NCBI RefSeq assembly: GCF_000364445.2
Contig: NZ_CP043538.1
Coordinates: 1,867,612 to 1,931,611 of the forward strand
Source: Methylobacterium mesophilicum SR1.6/6
Lineage (GTDB): Bacteria > Pseudomonadota > Alphaproteobacteria > Rhizobiales > Beijerinckiaceae
Direction: 5' to 3'
Length of the DNA stretch: 64,000 bases
Shown here: positions 27,003-36,141 of the stretch, piece after piece
Layout: the number at the start of each line of letters is the position of its first letter
Numbering within the stretch: position 1 is the first letter of the stretch
Made by a program: the position numbers and the translations under genes
Notes under the pieces: model-generated
Told to the model about the DNA's origin: nothing
Databases searched by the model: none
What the model saw: only the letters and a program-made list of their open reading frames with translations

Positions 27003-27413
27003 CGGGCGAACCTCCGCGTCAGAGGGCAGGGCGCACGCACATGGGCACGATCGCGCCGCCGGTCCAACCCCCCGGTGCGCCGCCTCCCCAGGGCGCGGCG
27101 GGCTGGGGCGGCCAGGCCTGGCTCACGCCGCCGCGGGCGTAGGCCGCCGGTCCGGCGCCGCGATCACGGTTGGCGGCGCAGGCCCGAATCGACGGTGCCG
27201 CCGGCCCTCGGTGCCGCCCGGTAACGCTTTTCAAAGCCGAACGTGGCGTCTATCCGTGCGGACCGGTCGTCGCCCCCGGTCCGACCTGCAGGCCGTGCGG
27301 GATCCCTTCGGGCGATTCGATCCGCCGCATCGGGCGGCCCAGAACCGGCATGCCCGTTCGGGATCCCGGCCCGCAGACGTCCGACTTCCAGATCCGCCCG
27401 CCCGGAGCGCACC
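27003..27413. other. Intergenic stretch between glnE and chpT
   Basis: This divergent gap should hold the promoters of glnE and chpT. A Pro/Gly/Trp-rich minus-strand frame (27019-27234, containing QAWPPQPAAPWGGGAP) is open but lacks a clear ribosome site; I do not call it a gene. No RNA or repeat is evident. Confidence 0.4.
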
Positions 27414-28139
27414 ATGTCCTCCCCGAACTCGTCCTCCCCGACCTCGCCCATCCTGGACCTCGACGGCCTCGACCTCGCCGCCCTGCTCTGCTCCCGGGTC
27501 TGCCACGACGTGATCAGCCCCGTCGGCGCGATCGTGAACGGGCTCGAAGTCCTGGAGGACGACCAGGACGAATCGATGCGCACCTTCGCGCTGGAACTCA
27601 TCGGCAAGAGCGCTCGGCAGGCCTCGGCGCGGCTGAAATTCGCCCGGATCGCTTTCGGGGCGGCGGGCTCGGCCGGCGCCTCGATCGACCTCGCCGACGC
27701 CGAGGGCGTCGCCAAGGGCATGTTCGCCGACGACAAGACCAAGCTGACCTGGAGCGCGCCGCAGGCCCTGTTTCCCAAGAACAAGGTCAAGCTGCTCCTG
27801 AACCTCGTGATGATCGCGACCTCGGCGATCCCGCGCGGCGGGGTGATCGACGTCGTGGTGTCGGGCGACGGCGAGGCGCCCAGCCTCGTACTCAAGGCGA
27901 AGGGCTCGCATGCCCGCATCCCCCCGCACGTGGAGGAGCTGATGGCCGGCAGGCCCGAGAGCGGCACCGTCGACGCCCACGGCATCCTGCCGTTCTACGC
28001 CGGCCTCGTGGCCCGGGCCGCTGCCATGGATGTTCGTTTCGCCATCCAGGATGATGAAGTGACGATCAGCGCGACGCCCACAGTGATCGCGACACTTGAT
28101 GCGGGTGATGGAGAAGCTTCGGACACGGCGCTCGCGTAA
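27414..28139 (+). CDS. chpT: Histidine phosphotransferase ChpT
   Basis: A protein of 241 residues. ChpT relays phosphate from the CckA kinase to CtrA and CpdR, controlling the alphaproteobacterial cell cycle. The phospho-accepting His is in ALLCSRVCHDVISPVGAIVNG near residue 30, in a DHp-like helix pair. The rest is a degenerate kinase-like CA domain that binds no ATP (LLLNLVMIATSAIPRGG, then GTVDAHGILPFYAGLVA). ATG 27414 fits the start of homologues. It lies upstream of cheA, as in related Methylobacterium genomes as I recall them, but a stem-loop separates them. Confidence 0.85.
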   Translation: MSSPNSSSPTSPILDLDGLDLAALLCSRVCHDVISPVGAIVNGLEVLEDDQDESMRTFALELIGKSARQASARLKFARIAFGAAGSAGASIDLADAEGVAKGMFADDKTKLTWSAPQALFPKNKVKLLLNLVMIATSAIPRGGVIDVVVSGDGEAPSLVLKAKGSHARIPPHVEELMAGRPESGTVDAHGILPFYAGLVARAAAMDVRFAIQDDEVTISATPTVIATLDAGDGEASDTALA

Positions 28140-28156
28140 GATTCTTCAAAACAGCG

Positions 28157-28195
28157 GCGCGGGGTCGGAACGGAAACGCTTCCCTAACCCCGCGC
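28157..28195 (+). terminator. Stem-loop between chpT and cheA
   Basis: GCGCGGGGT at 28157-28165 pairs with ACCCCGCGC at 28187-28195, with a 21-base loop that has a further GGAA/TTCC pairing. It begins 18 bases after the chpT stop and ends 47 bases before cheA. It has no T-run, so it may be an attenuating hairpin or Rho-linked end. Confidence 0.4.
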
Positions 28196-28242
28196 GAGTA
28201 AGTAGGTTGCGCGAGACCTTCTCCGCGTAACGAGTAGCGCTT

Positions 28243-30975
28243 ATGGACGACCTGCTTCGCGAGTTTCTGACCGAGAGCGGGGAGCATCTCGATACGGTCG
28301 ACGCAGAACTAGTTCGGTTCGAGCAGGATCCGAATAACGAGACAATTCTTCGGAACATCTTTCGTCTCGTCCACACGATCAAAGGAACCTGCGGATTTCT
28401 CGGCCTTCCGCGCCTCGAGGCCTTGGCGCACGCCGCCGAGACCTTGATGGGCCGGTTCCGTGACGGTCTGCCCGCCACGTCGGCTTCGGTCACGCTGATT
28501 CTCCTGACGCTGGACCGGCTCAAGGCCATCCTGGCCGACCTGGAAGCCACCGGCACGGAGCCAGCCGGGTCGGACGACGACCTGATCTCGGCCCTGGAGC
28601 GCATGGCCGCGGGCACCGGCGAGCCCGAGCAGGCCGCCCCGCCACCGCCGCCGGAGCCGGTTCTGCCCGAGCCCGTGGCCCGCGAGCTGAAGCCCGGCGA
28701 GGTGTCCCTAGAGGACTTGGAGGCCGCATTCCTGGCGGCTCCGGGACCGGACGAATCGGATTTCGCCGCGCCGCCGCCCGCGCCGCCGCCCGTGCCCGCT
28801 TCGGTCGCCGCGGCCGCTTCCCCGGCCGTCAGCGCGGCCCCGGCAGCTGTGCCGGCACGGGCCGAGCCGGCCGAGGCCGAGCGGACCGAGCCGGCCCGGG
28901 CCGAGGCCGCCGAGGGCGAGACGACCGCTGCCGCCAAGAACCAGACGATCCGGGTGAATGTCGACACGCTCGAGCACCTGATGACCATGGTCTCGGAGCT
29001 AGTGCTGACCCGCAACCAGCTCCTGGAGATCGCCCGGCGGCACGAGGATTCGAGCTACAAGGTCCCGCTGCAGCGCCTGTCGCACGTGACGGCCGAGCTG
29101 CAGGAAGGCGTGATGAAGACGCGCATGCAGCCGATCGGCAACGCGTGGCAGAAGCTGCCGCGGGTGGTGCGCGACCTCTCTGCCGAACTCGGCAAGCAGA
29201 TCGACCTCGTGATGGTCGGCGCCGAGACCGAACTCGACCGTCAGGTCCTCGAGGTCATCAAGGACCCGCTAACCCACATGGTCCGCAACTCGGCGGATCA
29301 CGGCCTCGAATCGACTGCGGAGCGCGTTGCAGCGGGCAAGCCCGCCCGCGGCACGATCCGGCTCGCCGCCTACCACGAGGGCGGCACGATCACGATCGAG
29401 ATCGCCGACGACGGCAAGGGCCTGAACCTCGCGGCGATCCGCAAGAAGGCGGTGGAGCGCGGGCTCGCCGCCCAGGCCGACATCGACCGGATGACCGACG
29501 CCCAGGTCGCCAAGTTCATCTTCCACGCCGGGTTCTCGACGGCGGCGGCGGTGACCTCGGTCTCGGGCCGCGGCGTCGGCATGGACGTGGTCAAGACCAA
29601 CATCGAGACCATCGGCGGCCTGATCGACATCGCCACCACGGCGGGCCGCGGCACCACTTTCACCATCAAGATCCCCCTGACGCTGGCCATCGTGGCCGCC
29701 CTGATCGTGCGGGCCGGCGAGCACCGTTTCGCCCTGCCGCAGGTGGCGGTGCTGGAACTGGTGCGGGTCGATGCCGGGGCGCAGAGAGTCGAGCGCATCA
29801 ACGGCGCGCCGGTGCTGCGGCTGCGCGAGCGGCTGCTGCCGATCGTCTCGCTGACCGGCCTGCTCGGACAGGCCGCGGCCGGCGCCGAGACGGAGCAGGC
29901 TGGGTTCGTGGTGGTGGCGCAGGTCGGGCGCGAGCGCTTCGGGATCCTCGTCGACGAGGTCTTCCACACGGAGGAGATCGTCGTGAAGCCGATGTCGGTG
30001 AAGCTGCGGCACATCCCGATGTTTGCCGGCAACACGATTCTGGGCGACGGCGCCGTGGTGCTGATCGTCGATCCGAACGGCGTGGCCCGCCAGGTGGCGC
30101 AGGGCGTCCAGGGCAGCAACAGCCACGGGGATGCCGACGCCGAGGCAGCCCTGGAGGTCGCCGACACCAAGACCACGCTGCTCGTGTTCAAGGGCGGTCA
30201 GGGCAGTTTCAAGGCGGTGCCGCTGTCGCTGGTGACCCGCCTCGAGGAGATCGAGTGCGCCAAGGTCGAGTGGCTCGGCGGCCGCGCGCTGATCCAGTAT
30301 CGCGGGCGCCTGATGCCCCTGGTCCCGGCGGATGCCGCGATCACCATCAAGTCGGAAGGGACCCAGGCCCTCGTGGTGTTCTCGGACGGCGAGCGGGCCA
30401 TGGGCCTCGTGGTGGACGAGATCGTCGACATCGTGGAGGAGCGGCTCGACATCGAGATCGCGGCCGACCGTTCGGACCTGATCGGCTCGGCGGTGCTGCG
30501 GGGCCGGGCGACCGACATCATCAACATCGCCCACTTCCTGCCGCTGGCCTACGACGACTGGGCGCGCGGCCTGAAGCGGCCCGAGCAGGTCTCCACGATC
30601 CTGCTGGTCGACGACTCGGCCTTCTTCCGCGACATGCTGAGCCCGGTGCTGAAGGCGGCGGGCTACCAAGTGGTCACGGCGGCGAGCGCGGACGCGGCGC
30701 TGGCGACCCTCCAGGCCGATCCCAAGATCGAGGCGGTGGTCACCGACCTGGAGATGCCGGGCCGCAGCGGCTTCGACCTCGTTGCCGCCATGCGCCGGGC
30801 CGAGCCGCGGCTCGCGGGACTTCCGGTGGTCGGCCTCACCGGGGCGATCGGCGCCGACGCGGTGGAGCGCGCCCGGGCGCTCGCGATCACCGACCTCGTG
30901 GCGAAGTTCGACCGGGCGGGCCTGATCGCGGCGCTCGCCGAGATCGGCGCCGCGGCGGTGTCGGAAGCCGCCTGA
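28243..30975 (+). CDS. cheA: Hybrid chemotaxis histidine kinase CheA with C-terminal receiver
   Basis: A protein of 910 residues. The domain order is HPt with phospho-accepting His near residue 44 (RLVHTIKGTCGFLG), an Ala/Pro/Glu-rich linker (about 130-235), the dimerisation helices (NVDTLEHLMTMVSELVLTRN), the HATPase domain (MVRNSADHGLE N box, IADDGKGLN G1 box, SGRGVGMDVV G2 box), two CheW-like regions (about 480-610 and 640-770) and a receiver at about 785-905 (acid pair in LLVDDSAFF, Asp in VVTDLEMPG near 833). The P2 domain of E. coli CheA is replaced by the linker. The receiver may act as phosphate sink or output to cheY. It heads a tight cheA-W-Y-B-R operon that has no receptor gene. 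Confidence 0.92.
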   Translation: MDDLLREFLTESGEHLDTVDAELVRFEQDPNNETILRNIFRLVHTIKGTCGFLGLPRLEALAHAAETLMGRFRDGLPATSASVTLILLTLDRLKAILADLEATGTEPAGSDDDLISALERMAAGTGEPEQAAPPPPPEPVLPEPVARELKPGEVSLEDLEAAFLAAPGPDESDFAAPPPAPPPVPASVAAAASPAVSAAPAAVPARAEPAEAERTEPARAEAAEGETTAAAKNQTIRVNVDTLEHLMTMVSELVLTRNQLLEIARRHEDSSYKVPLQRLSHVTAELQEGVMKTRMQPIGNAWQKLPRVVRDLSAELGKQIDLVMVGAETELDRQVLEVIKDPLTHMVRNSADHGLESTAERVAAGKPARGTIRLAAYHEGGTITIEIADDGKGLNLAAIRKKAVERGLAAQADIDRMTDAQVAKFIFHAGFSTAAAVTSVSGRGVGMDVVKTNIETIGGLIDIATTAGRGTTFTIKIPLTLAIVAALIVRAGEHRFALPQVAVLELVRVDAGAQRVERINGAPVLRLRERLLPIVSLTGLLGQAAAGAETEQAGFVVVAQVGRERFGILVDEVFHTEEIVVKPMSVKLRHIPMFAGNTILGDGAVVLIVDPNGVARQVAQGVQGSNSHGDADAEAALEVADTKTTLLVFKGGQGSFKAVPLSLVTRLEEIECAKVEWLGGRALIQYRGRLMPLVPADAAITIKSEGTQALVVFSDGERAMGLVVDEIVDIVEERLDIEIAADRSDLIGSAVLRGRATDIINIAHFLPLAYDDWARGLKRPEQVSTILLVDDSAFFRDMLSPVLKAAGYQVVTAASADAALATLQADPKIEAVVTDLEMPGRSGFDLVAAMRRAEPRLAGLPVVGLTGAIGADAVERARALAITDLVAKFDRAGLIAALAEIGAAAVSEAA

Positions 30976-31033
30976 TCGCCGCGCCGCACGCACCAAGTCG
31001 GTCGAGACCGACGATCGAATCCGGAGAGTTCCG

Positions 31034-31537
31034 ATGCAGGCTGCCAACGCCAACGCCACCGCCGCCGAGACGGGCGCCACCGACGACTTCGTGACGGTCT
31101 ATGTCGGCGAGACCCTGTTCGGGCTGGCGATCGAGCGGGTCCACGACGTGTTCGTCCCCTCGGGCGTGACGCCGGTCCCGCTGGCGCCGTCCGAGATCGT
31201 CGGCCTCCTGAACCTGCGCGGCCGCGTGGTGACGGCCATGAGTCTGCGCCGACGCCTGGGCATGCCCGACGCCGAGGCCGCGGCGGACGGGACCAAGGCC
31301 AACCCCCAGATGGCGATCGGCCTGGAACAGGCCGGCGAGACCTTCGCGCTGGTGGTCGACGGCGTCGGCGAGGTGCTCAAGCTCGGCGCCGACAGCCGCG
31401 AGGCTGTGCCGATCAACCTGGACTCGCGCTTCCGCGACCTCGCCACCTGTGTCCACCGCCTCGACGGTCGGCTCTTGGTGATCCTCGACGTGGACGCGCT
31501 CCTCGGCTTCACGACCGCCGGCGCCAAGGCGGCTTGA
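31034..31537 (+). CDS. cheW: Chemotaxis coupling protein CheW
   Basis: A protein of 167 residues. CheW links receptors to CheA. The single CheW domain shows FVTVYVGETLFGLAIERV, VVGLLNLRGRV-like EIVGLLNLRGRVVTAMSLR, and ALVVDGVGEVLKL near the third strand pair. It lies 58 bases after cheA with a GGAGAG ribosome site before the ATG and 10 bases before cheY. No signal peptide or extra domain is present. Confidence 0.9.
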   Translation: MQAANANATAAETGATDDFVTVYVGETLFGLAIERVHDVFVPSGVTPVPLAPSEIVGLLNLRGRVVTAMSLRRRLGMPDAEAAADGTKANPQMAIGLEQAGETFALVVDGVGEVLKLGADSREAVPINLDSRFRDLATCVHRLDGRLLVILDVDALLGFTTAGAKAA

Positions 31538-31547
31538 GGAGAGGGCA

Positions 31548-31940
31548 ATGAAGGCGCCGCACCAGACAACCTGCCTCGTGGTGGACGATTCCGCGGTGAT
31601 CCGGAAGGTCGCCCGGCGGATCATCGAGGATCTCGGCATGAACGTCAGCGAGGCCGAGGACGGCAGCGCCGCCCTCGAAGCCTGCGCGGCCAGCATGCCG
31701 GACGCGATCCTGCTCGACTGGAACATGCCGAACATGGATGGCTACGCGTTCCTCCAGGCCCTGCGCCGCAGCGAGGGAGGCGACGCGCCGAAGGTCCTGT
31801 TCTGCACCACCGAGAACGATATCGGCGCGATCGCCCGGGCGCTCCGGGCGGGGGCGGACGAGTACATCATGAAGCCCTTCGACCGCGACATCCTGACGGC
31901 CAAGCTCGAGCAGGTCGGCCTCGTCGCCGACGCGGCCTGA
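31548..31940 (+). CDS. cheY: CheY-type single-domain response regulator
   Basis: A protein of 130 residues, receiver domain only. The acidic pocket is in CLVVDDSAVIRK, the phosphorylated Asp is near residue 57 in AILLDWNMPNMDG, the Thr is in VLFCTTENDIGAI, and the Lys is in EYIMKPFDRD. Its place between cheW and cheB fits the flagellar-motor output or a phosphate sink. It follows cheW by 10 bases with ribosome site GAGAGGG. Confidence 0.9.
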   Translation: MKAPHQTTCLVVDDSAVIRKVARRIIEDLGMNVSEAEDGSAALEACAASMPDAILLDWNMPNMDGYAFLQALRRSEGGDAPKVLFCTTENDIGAIARALRAGADEYIMKPFDRDILTAKLEQVGLVADAA

Positions 31941-31992
31941 CACCTTCGCTCCGACACCCCGACACCCGCGACCTGTCCCCGAGGCAAGCATC

Positions 31993-33216
31993 ATGGCCCT
32001 CAGTCCCGCGGTCGCCCCGTTGCGCGCCCAGCCCGCCGCCCAGAGCACGACGACGTCCGCCGCCTCCGCGATCCGGGTGCTGGTGGCCGATGACTCCGCC
32101 GTGGTGCGCGGCCTCGTGGCCCGCTGGATCGGCGAGGCCGGGTTCGAGCTCGTCGGTACGGCCTCGAACGGCCGGATCGCCCTTGAGCTGATCGCCAAGC
32201 ACGACCCGGACGTGGTCCTGCTCGACATCGAGATGCCGGAACTCGACGGCACGACCGCACTCCCGCGCATGCTTGCCATGAGCCCGAGCGTCCAGGTCGT
32301 GATGATGTCGACGCTGACGACGCGCAACGCCGACATCTCCCTGCGCTGCCTCGCCCTCGGCGCGGTGGACTACATCGCCAAGCCCGAGAGCAGCCGCGGC
32401 GTCACCACCTCGGACACGTTCCGGGCCGACCTGATCGAGCGGGTCCGGGTCTTCGGCTCCGCCCGCGCCCGGGCTCGGCGCCCGGTCCCGGCCCACGCCC
32501 CGGCCCATGCCCCGGCTCCCACGGGTTTCCCCGCCACGCCCGTCGCCGCGCCGGCCCCGCAGGCGGCCGCCGCCGCGCCTCGCCCCGCGACGCCCTTCAC
32601 CCTCCGCCCCAAGGTGCGCAGCCGGACCCAGCCGCGTGCCCTGCTGATCGGCTCGTCCACGGGCGGACCCCGGGCGGTGGGCGAGATGCTGGAGGGGATC
32701 GGCGCGGCCGCCCTGCGCCGCGTGCCGGTCCTGATCGTCCAGCACATGCCGCCGATCTTCACGGCGGTGTTCGCGGAGCACCTCGCCACCCGCACCCGCC
32801 TCCCGGCCGCAGAGGGCAAGGCCGAGGAGCGGGTCGAGCCGGGCCGGATCTACGTGGCGCCAGGCGGCCGCCACATGGGCCTCGCCGCCGGGCCGAACGG
32901 CCCCGTCATCAAGCTCACCGACGGCCCGCCGGTGAACTTCTGCCGCCCCGCGGTCGACGTGCTGTTCAAGGATGCGGCGGTCGTGTTCGGGGCCGCCACC
33001 GCCACCGTGATCCTCACCGGCATGGGCTCCGACGGCACCAACGGAGCCCGGGCGCTCACGGAGGCCGGCGGGCCGGTGCTGGCCCAGGACGAGGCCACCA
33101 GCACGGTCTGGGGCATGCCGGGCAGCGTCGCCCGGGCCGGCCTCGCCGAGGCCGTCCTGCCGCTCCCCGAACTGGCGACGGCACTGCGCGCCATGATCAC
33201 GGGGCAGCCGGCATGA
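31993..33216 (+). CDS. cheB: Chemotaxis protein-glutamate methylesterase CheB
   Basis: A protein of 407 residues. CheB removes methyl groups from receptor glutamates during adaptation. The N-terminal receiver has VLVADDSAVVRGL and the phosphorylated Asp near residue 78 in VVLLDIEMPELDG. A Pro/Ala-rich linker follows (about 155-210). The C-terminal esterase has the catalytic Ser in LIGSSTGGPRAVGE, His in LIVQHMPPIFTAVF and Asp in TGMGSDGTNGARAL. Its stop overlaps the cheR start in an ATGA arrangement. Confidence 0.93.
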   Translation: MALSPAVAPLRAQPAAQSTTTSAASAIRVLVADDSAVVRGLVARWIGEAGFELVGTASNGRIALELIAKHDPDVVLLDIEMPELDGTTALPRMLAMSPSVQVVMMSTLTTRNADISLRCLALGAVDYIAKPESSRGVTTSDTFRADLIERVRVFGSARARARRPVPAHAPAHAPAPTGFPATPVAAPAPQAAAAAPRPATPFTLRPKVRSRTQPRALLIGSSTGGPRAVGEMLEGIGAAALRRVPVLIVQHMPPIFTAVFAEHLATRTRLPAAEGKAEERVEPGRIYVAPGGRHMGLAAGPNGPVIKLTDGPPVNFCRPAVDVLFKDAAVVFGAATATVILTGMGSDGTNGARALTEAGGPVLAQDEATSTVWGMPGSVARAGLAEAVLPLPELATALRAMITGQPA

Positions 33217-34079
33217 CCGAGCTCGAATTCGACTTCCTGCGCAGCTTCCTGAAGCAGCGCTCCGGCCTCGCGCTCACCGCCGAGAAGCGCTATCTCGTGG
33301 AGAGCCGGCTGACACCGGTCTGCCGCCGCTTCAGCCTCGCCAGCCTCGGCGAGCTCATCGGCGTCCTCAAGCTCGGCCAGAACGGGGCGATCGAGCGCGC
33401 CGTGGTCGAGGCGATGACCACGAACGAGACCTTCTTCTTCCGCGATCGGATCCCCTTCGACCTGTTCCGCGACACGCTGCTGCCGGAGCTGATGGTGCGC
33501 AACGCCAGCCGGCGCCGGCTGCGGATCTGGTGCGCGGCGGCCTCGACCGGGCAGGAGCCCTACTCGCTGGCCATGCTGCTCCAGGAGGCGGCGCCCCGGC
33601 TCGCAGGCTGGCAGATCGAGATCGTGGCGACCGACCTGTCCACCGAGGTTATCGAGAAGGCCAAGCTCGGGCTCTACAGTCATTTCGAGGTCCAGCGCGG
33701 CCTGCCGGTGCAATGGCTGATCAAGTTTTTTACCCAGGTCGGCGAGCAGTGGCAGATCGCCCAGAGCCTGCGCAGCATGGTGGATTACCGCCAGCTCAAC
33801 CTGCTGCACACCTTCACGTCGCTGGGCCAGTTCGACGTGATCTACTGCCGCAACGTGCTGATCTACTTCGATGCACCGACCAAGTCGGACATCCTGGCGC
33901 GGCTCTCCGCTCAGCTGGCGCCGGAGGGTGCGCTCCTGCTCGGAGCGGCCGAGACGGTGATCGGCCTGACCGACCGGCTCTGCCCGCATCCGAAGCATCG
34001 CGGCCTCTACGGGCACGCCGTCCCCGCGGCGCGTTCCGCCGAGGTGTTGCCGCCGCTGCGCGTGGCCGCGAGCGTCTGA
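33213..34079 (+). CDS. cheR: Chemotaxis methyltransferase CheR
   Basis: A protein of 288 residues. CheR adds methyl groups from S-adenosylmethionine to receptor glutamates. The N-terminal helical domain carries TTNETFFFRDRIPF. The Rossmann domain shows RIWCAAASTGQEPYSLAM (SAM-binding loop), IEIVATDLSTEVIEKA and DVIYCRNVLIYFD, all typical. The length is normal for a CheR without TPR repeats. It closes the che operon; a strong stem-loop lies 35 bases downstream. Confidence 0.93.
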   Translation: MTELEFDFLRSFLKQRSGLALTAEKRYLVESRLTPVCRRFSLASLGELIGVLKLGQNGAIERAVVEAMTTNETFFFRDRIPFDLFRDTLLPELMVRNASRRRLRIWCAAASTGQEPYSLAMLLQEAAPRLAGWQIEIVATDLSTEVIEKAKLGLYSHFEVQRGLPVQWLIKFFTQVGEQWQIAQSLRSMVDYRQLNLLHTFTSLGQFDVIYCRNVLIYFDAPTKSDILARLSAQLAPEGALLLGAAETVIGLTDRLCPHPKHRGLYGHAVPAARSAEVLPPLRVAASV

Positions 34080-34113
34080 CCGAGCTTCCGGTCCCCGTCT
34101 CGCGGTTGCGACC

Positions 34114-34172
34114 GGTTCCGTCATCGCGCGCGCCGGAGCGACCCCGGAGCGCGCGAAATCGGTGACGGAGCC
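34114..34172 (+). terminator. Stem-loop after the che operon
   Basis: Outer arms GGTTCCGTCA and TGACGGAGCC (one mismatch) enclose perfect inner arms TCGCGCGC and GCGCGCGA. The structure begins 35 bases after the cheR stop. No T-tract follows, as is common in high-GC genomes. It probably ends the che transcript. Confidence 0.5.
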
Positions 34173-34343
34173 GGATGGCTTCGTTCCGCTCGCGGAGATG
34201 GCGGCGCGGCTCTCGCTCGCCCCGACGGCTCCTGCACAATGACGCACAATGACGGTGAAACGCGGCCTTAAGGTGCGCGTGGGTAATTTGCACACGGACC
34301 CGCCGCTGGGCGTTTCCGGCAGATCCGTGCCCCGAGCGCCTTC

Positions 34344-34979
34344 ATGAGCACCATTGCATCTCCCACGACATCGCACCCCTACGCGCCGCGATGGTCCGCC
34401 CAGGACAGCCCGACGACGCGGATGTCCGCCACGATCAGCAGCGCGCTGTCGGCCGGCACGCTGAGCAGCACCGACGCCACCGCGCTGACGAGCGCCTTGT
34501 CGTCCATCGACGCGAGCCTCTCGGCCAACCGGCCGGGGGCTGGCAGCAGCAGCACGAGCCCGGCGACGCTCGATCCCTCCTCCTTGAAGGACCGGATCGA
34601 CAGCCTGATCTCCGATCAGGTCAGCAGCGGCGCCCTGACCAGCGACCAAGCGACCGCGTTGAAGACCCTGTTCGCCGGCCAGGGCCGGAGCACACAGGCC
34701 TCCGACATCGCCTCGGGCGACGACGGCATCGCGGGCGTGGGTGGTCCGCCCCCGGGACCCCCGCCCGGCCTGCCGCCGAGCATCTCAGCCTCCGGCAGCA
34801 CCACGGACGGGACGTCGTCCGACACGTCGAGCGGGCCCGGTGCTTCATCGACGAACGATCTGCTCGCCACCTTCATTCAGCAGCTTCAGAGCAGCCAGTC
34901 CGGCGCTGCGCGCTACGGGGCCAGCGGCACCAGCACCGGCACCACCTTCTCGGCGCTGCTGTTCGACTTCCAGAGCTGA
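34344..34979 (+). CDS. Ser/Thr-rich hypothetical protein
   Basis: A protein of 211 residues, rich in Ser, Thr and Ala, with strong GC at third codon positions, so it is a real gene. It has no signal peptide. Two related helix-like units appear (ISSALSAGTLSSTDATALTS and LISDQVSSGALTSDQATALK), followed by a Pro-rich GPPPGPPPGLPPS stretch and a Ser/Gly tail ending TTFSALLFDFQS. The unit 'sG.Lts.qA.aLk.lF' is common in alphaproteobacterial hypothetical proteins, some with calcium-binding loops, but none is clear here. Role unknown. Confidence 0.65.
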   Translation: MSTIASPTTSHPYAPRWSAQDSPTTRMSATISSALSAGTLSSTDATALTSALSSIDASLSANRPGAGSSSTSPATLDPSSLKDRIDSLISDQVSSGALTSDQATALKTLFAGQGRSTQASDIASGDDGIAGVGGPPPGPPPGLPPSISASGSTTDGTSSDTSSGPGASSTNDLLATFIQQLQSSQSGAARYGASGTSTGTTFSALLFDFQS

Positions 34980-35095
34980 GACCGACGCGTCCGGCGCATC
35001 GGCCGCCTGCGTCGGGCGGGGTCGACCCTGGCCGCCCGACGCGGCATCACACCGCCATCGCATTCGCGCGGCCGGAGACGGCCGGGAGGCACGGC

Positions 35096-36136
35096 ATGGC
35101 GGCAGGATCGGCGACGGAACAGGCGGCAGCCCATGGGACCGGGCTGCCCAAGGTCGCGTTCATCGGCACGGGCGGCACGATCTCGTCCCTCGGGCGCGAC
35201 GCCCTCGACATCCTCGACTACACCGCCACCGACCGGCGCCTCGAAGCCGGCGGCATCCTGGAGGCGGTCCCGGAGCTGACGGGCGTGGCGCGCGTGGTGC
35301 CGGTCCCGTTCCGCGCGGTCCCCAGCCCGGCGATCGGCTTCGCCGAGTGGCGCGACCTTGTGCGCCTGTGCGAGCAGCTCGCGGCCGAGCACCCCGACCT
35401 CGCCGGGATCGTGATCGGGCACGGCACCGCCACTCTGGAGGAGACCGCCTACGCGCTGAGTCTCACCCTGACGGTGGATCTGCCGGTGGTGCTGGTCGGC
35501 TCGCAGAGGCCGATGAGCGCGCTCTCCACCGATGCCAAGCTCAATCTCGTGGCGGCCGTGCGCGTGGCGGCCGCGCCCGCCTCCCGAGGGCGCGGCGTCC
35601 TCGTGGTGCTCAACGACGAGATCCAGGCGGCCCGCGAGGTGACCAAGACCTCGGTGGCCCGGCTCCAGACCTTCCGGACCCCGGACTTTGGCGTGCTCGG
35701 CCACGTCGACGGCGACAGCGTGCGCTACTATCGCCGCTCGGAGCGCGCGACCGCGCCAGGCACGCCCTTCGACATCCGCCCGCTGGCGGCGCTGCCGCGG
35801 GTCGACATCGCCTACGGCTATGCCGATGCCGACGGCACGGCCGTGCGGGCGTTCCGGGCCGCGGGGGCCCGCGGTCTCGTCGCCGCCGGCCTCGCCCCAG
35901 GCATGACGCCGCCGGCCGAGGCCGAGGCCCTTGAGGCGGCGGCCGCCGCCGGGCTCGTGGTGGTGATGTCCACCCGCGCCGGCAGCGGCGTGGTGCCCCT
36001 CACGACCCGCCTGCGCAGTCGCGGCATCCTCAGCGCCGACAACCTGACCCCGCAGAAGGCCCGGATCCTCCTCGCCCTGGCGCTGACCGTCACGGGCGAG
36101 CCGGAGGTGGTGGCGCGGCTGTTCGCGACCTATTGA
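35096..36136 (+). CDS. Asparaginase-family amidohydrolase
   Basis: A protein of 346 residues of the bacterial asparaginase family without signal peptide. The first active-site loop is FIGTGGTISSLGRD (nucleophile Thr). The second motif reads GHGTATLEETAY; the usual Asp of HGTDT is replaced by Ala, and this Asp normally helps bind substrate. The third region is VLVGSQRPMSALSTDAKLNL. The fold and first Thr support hydrolysis of an amide, but the changed second motif suggests a substrate other than asparagine or a family branch. It is followed 5 bases later by an isochorismatase-like hydrolase, so the two may act on one amide compound. Confidence 0.75.
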   Translation: MAAGSATEQAAAHGTGLPKVAFIGTGGTISSLGRDALDILDYTATDRRLEAGGILEAVPELTGVARVVPVPFRAVPSPAIGFAEWRDLVRLCEQLAAEHPDLAGIVIGHGTATLEETAYALSLTLTVDLPVVLVGSQRPMSALSTDAKLNLVAAVRVAAAPASRGRGVLVVLNDEIQAAREVTKTSVARLQTFRTPDFGVLGHVDGDSVRYYRRSERATAPGTPFDIRPLAALPRVDIAYGYADADGTAVRAFRAAGARGLVAAGLAPGMTPPAEAEALEAAAAAGLVVVMSTRAGSGVVPLTTRLRSRGILSADNLTPQKARILLALALTVTGEPEVVARLFATY

Positions 36137-36141
36137 CCGCG

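Noticed and set aside
24082..27224. Long plus-strand frame opposite glnE
   Set aside because: It is the high-GC antisense shadow of glnE; its residues are typical of reversed codons and it has no start context.
27019..27234. Minus-strand Pro/Gly/Trp-rich frame between glnE and chpT
   Set aside because: No ribosome site and low-complexity composition; not enough to call a gene.
28243..31940. Separate long frames inside and opposite cheA
   Set aside because: All follow from GC-rich codon bias; the cheA frame has the recognisable domains.
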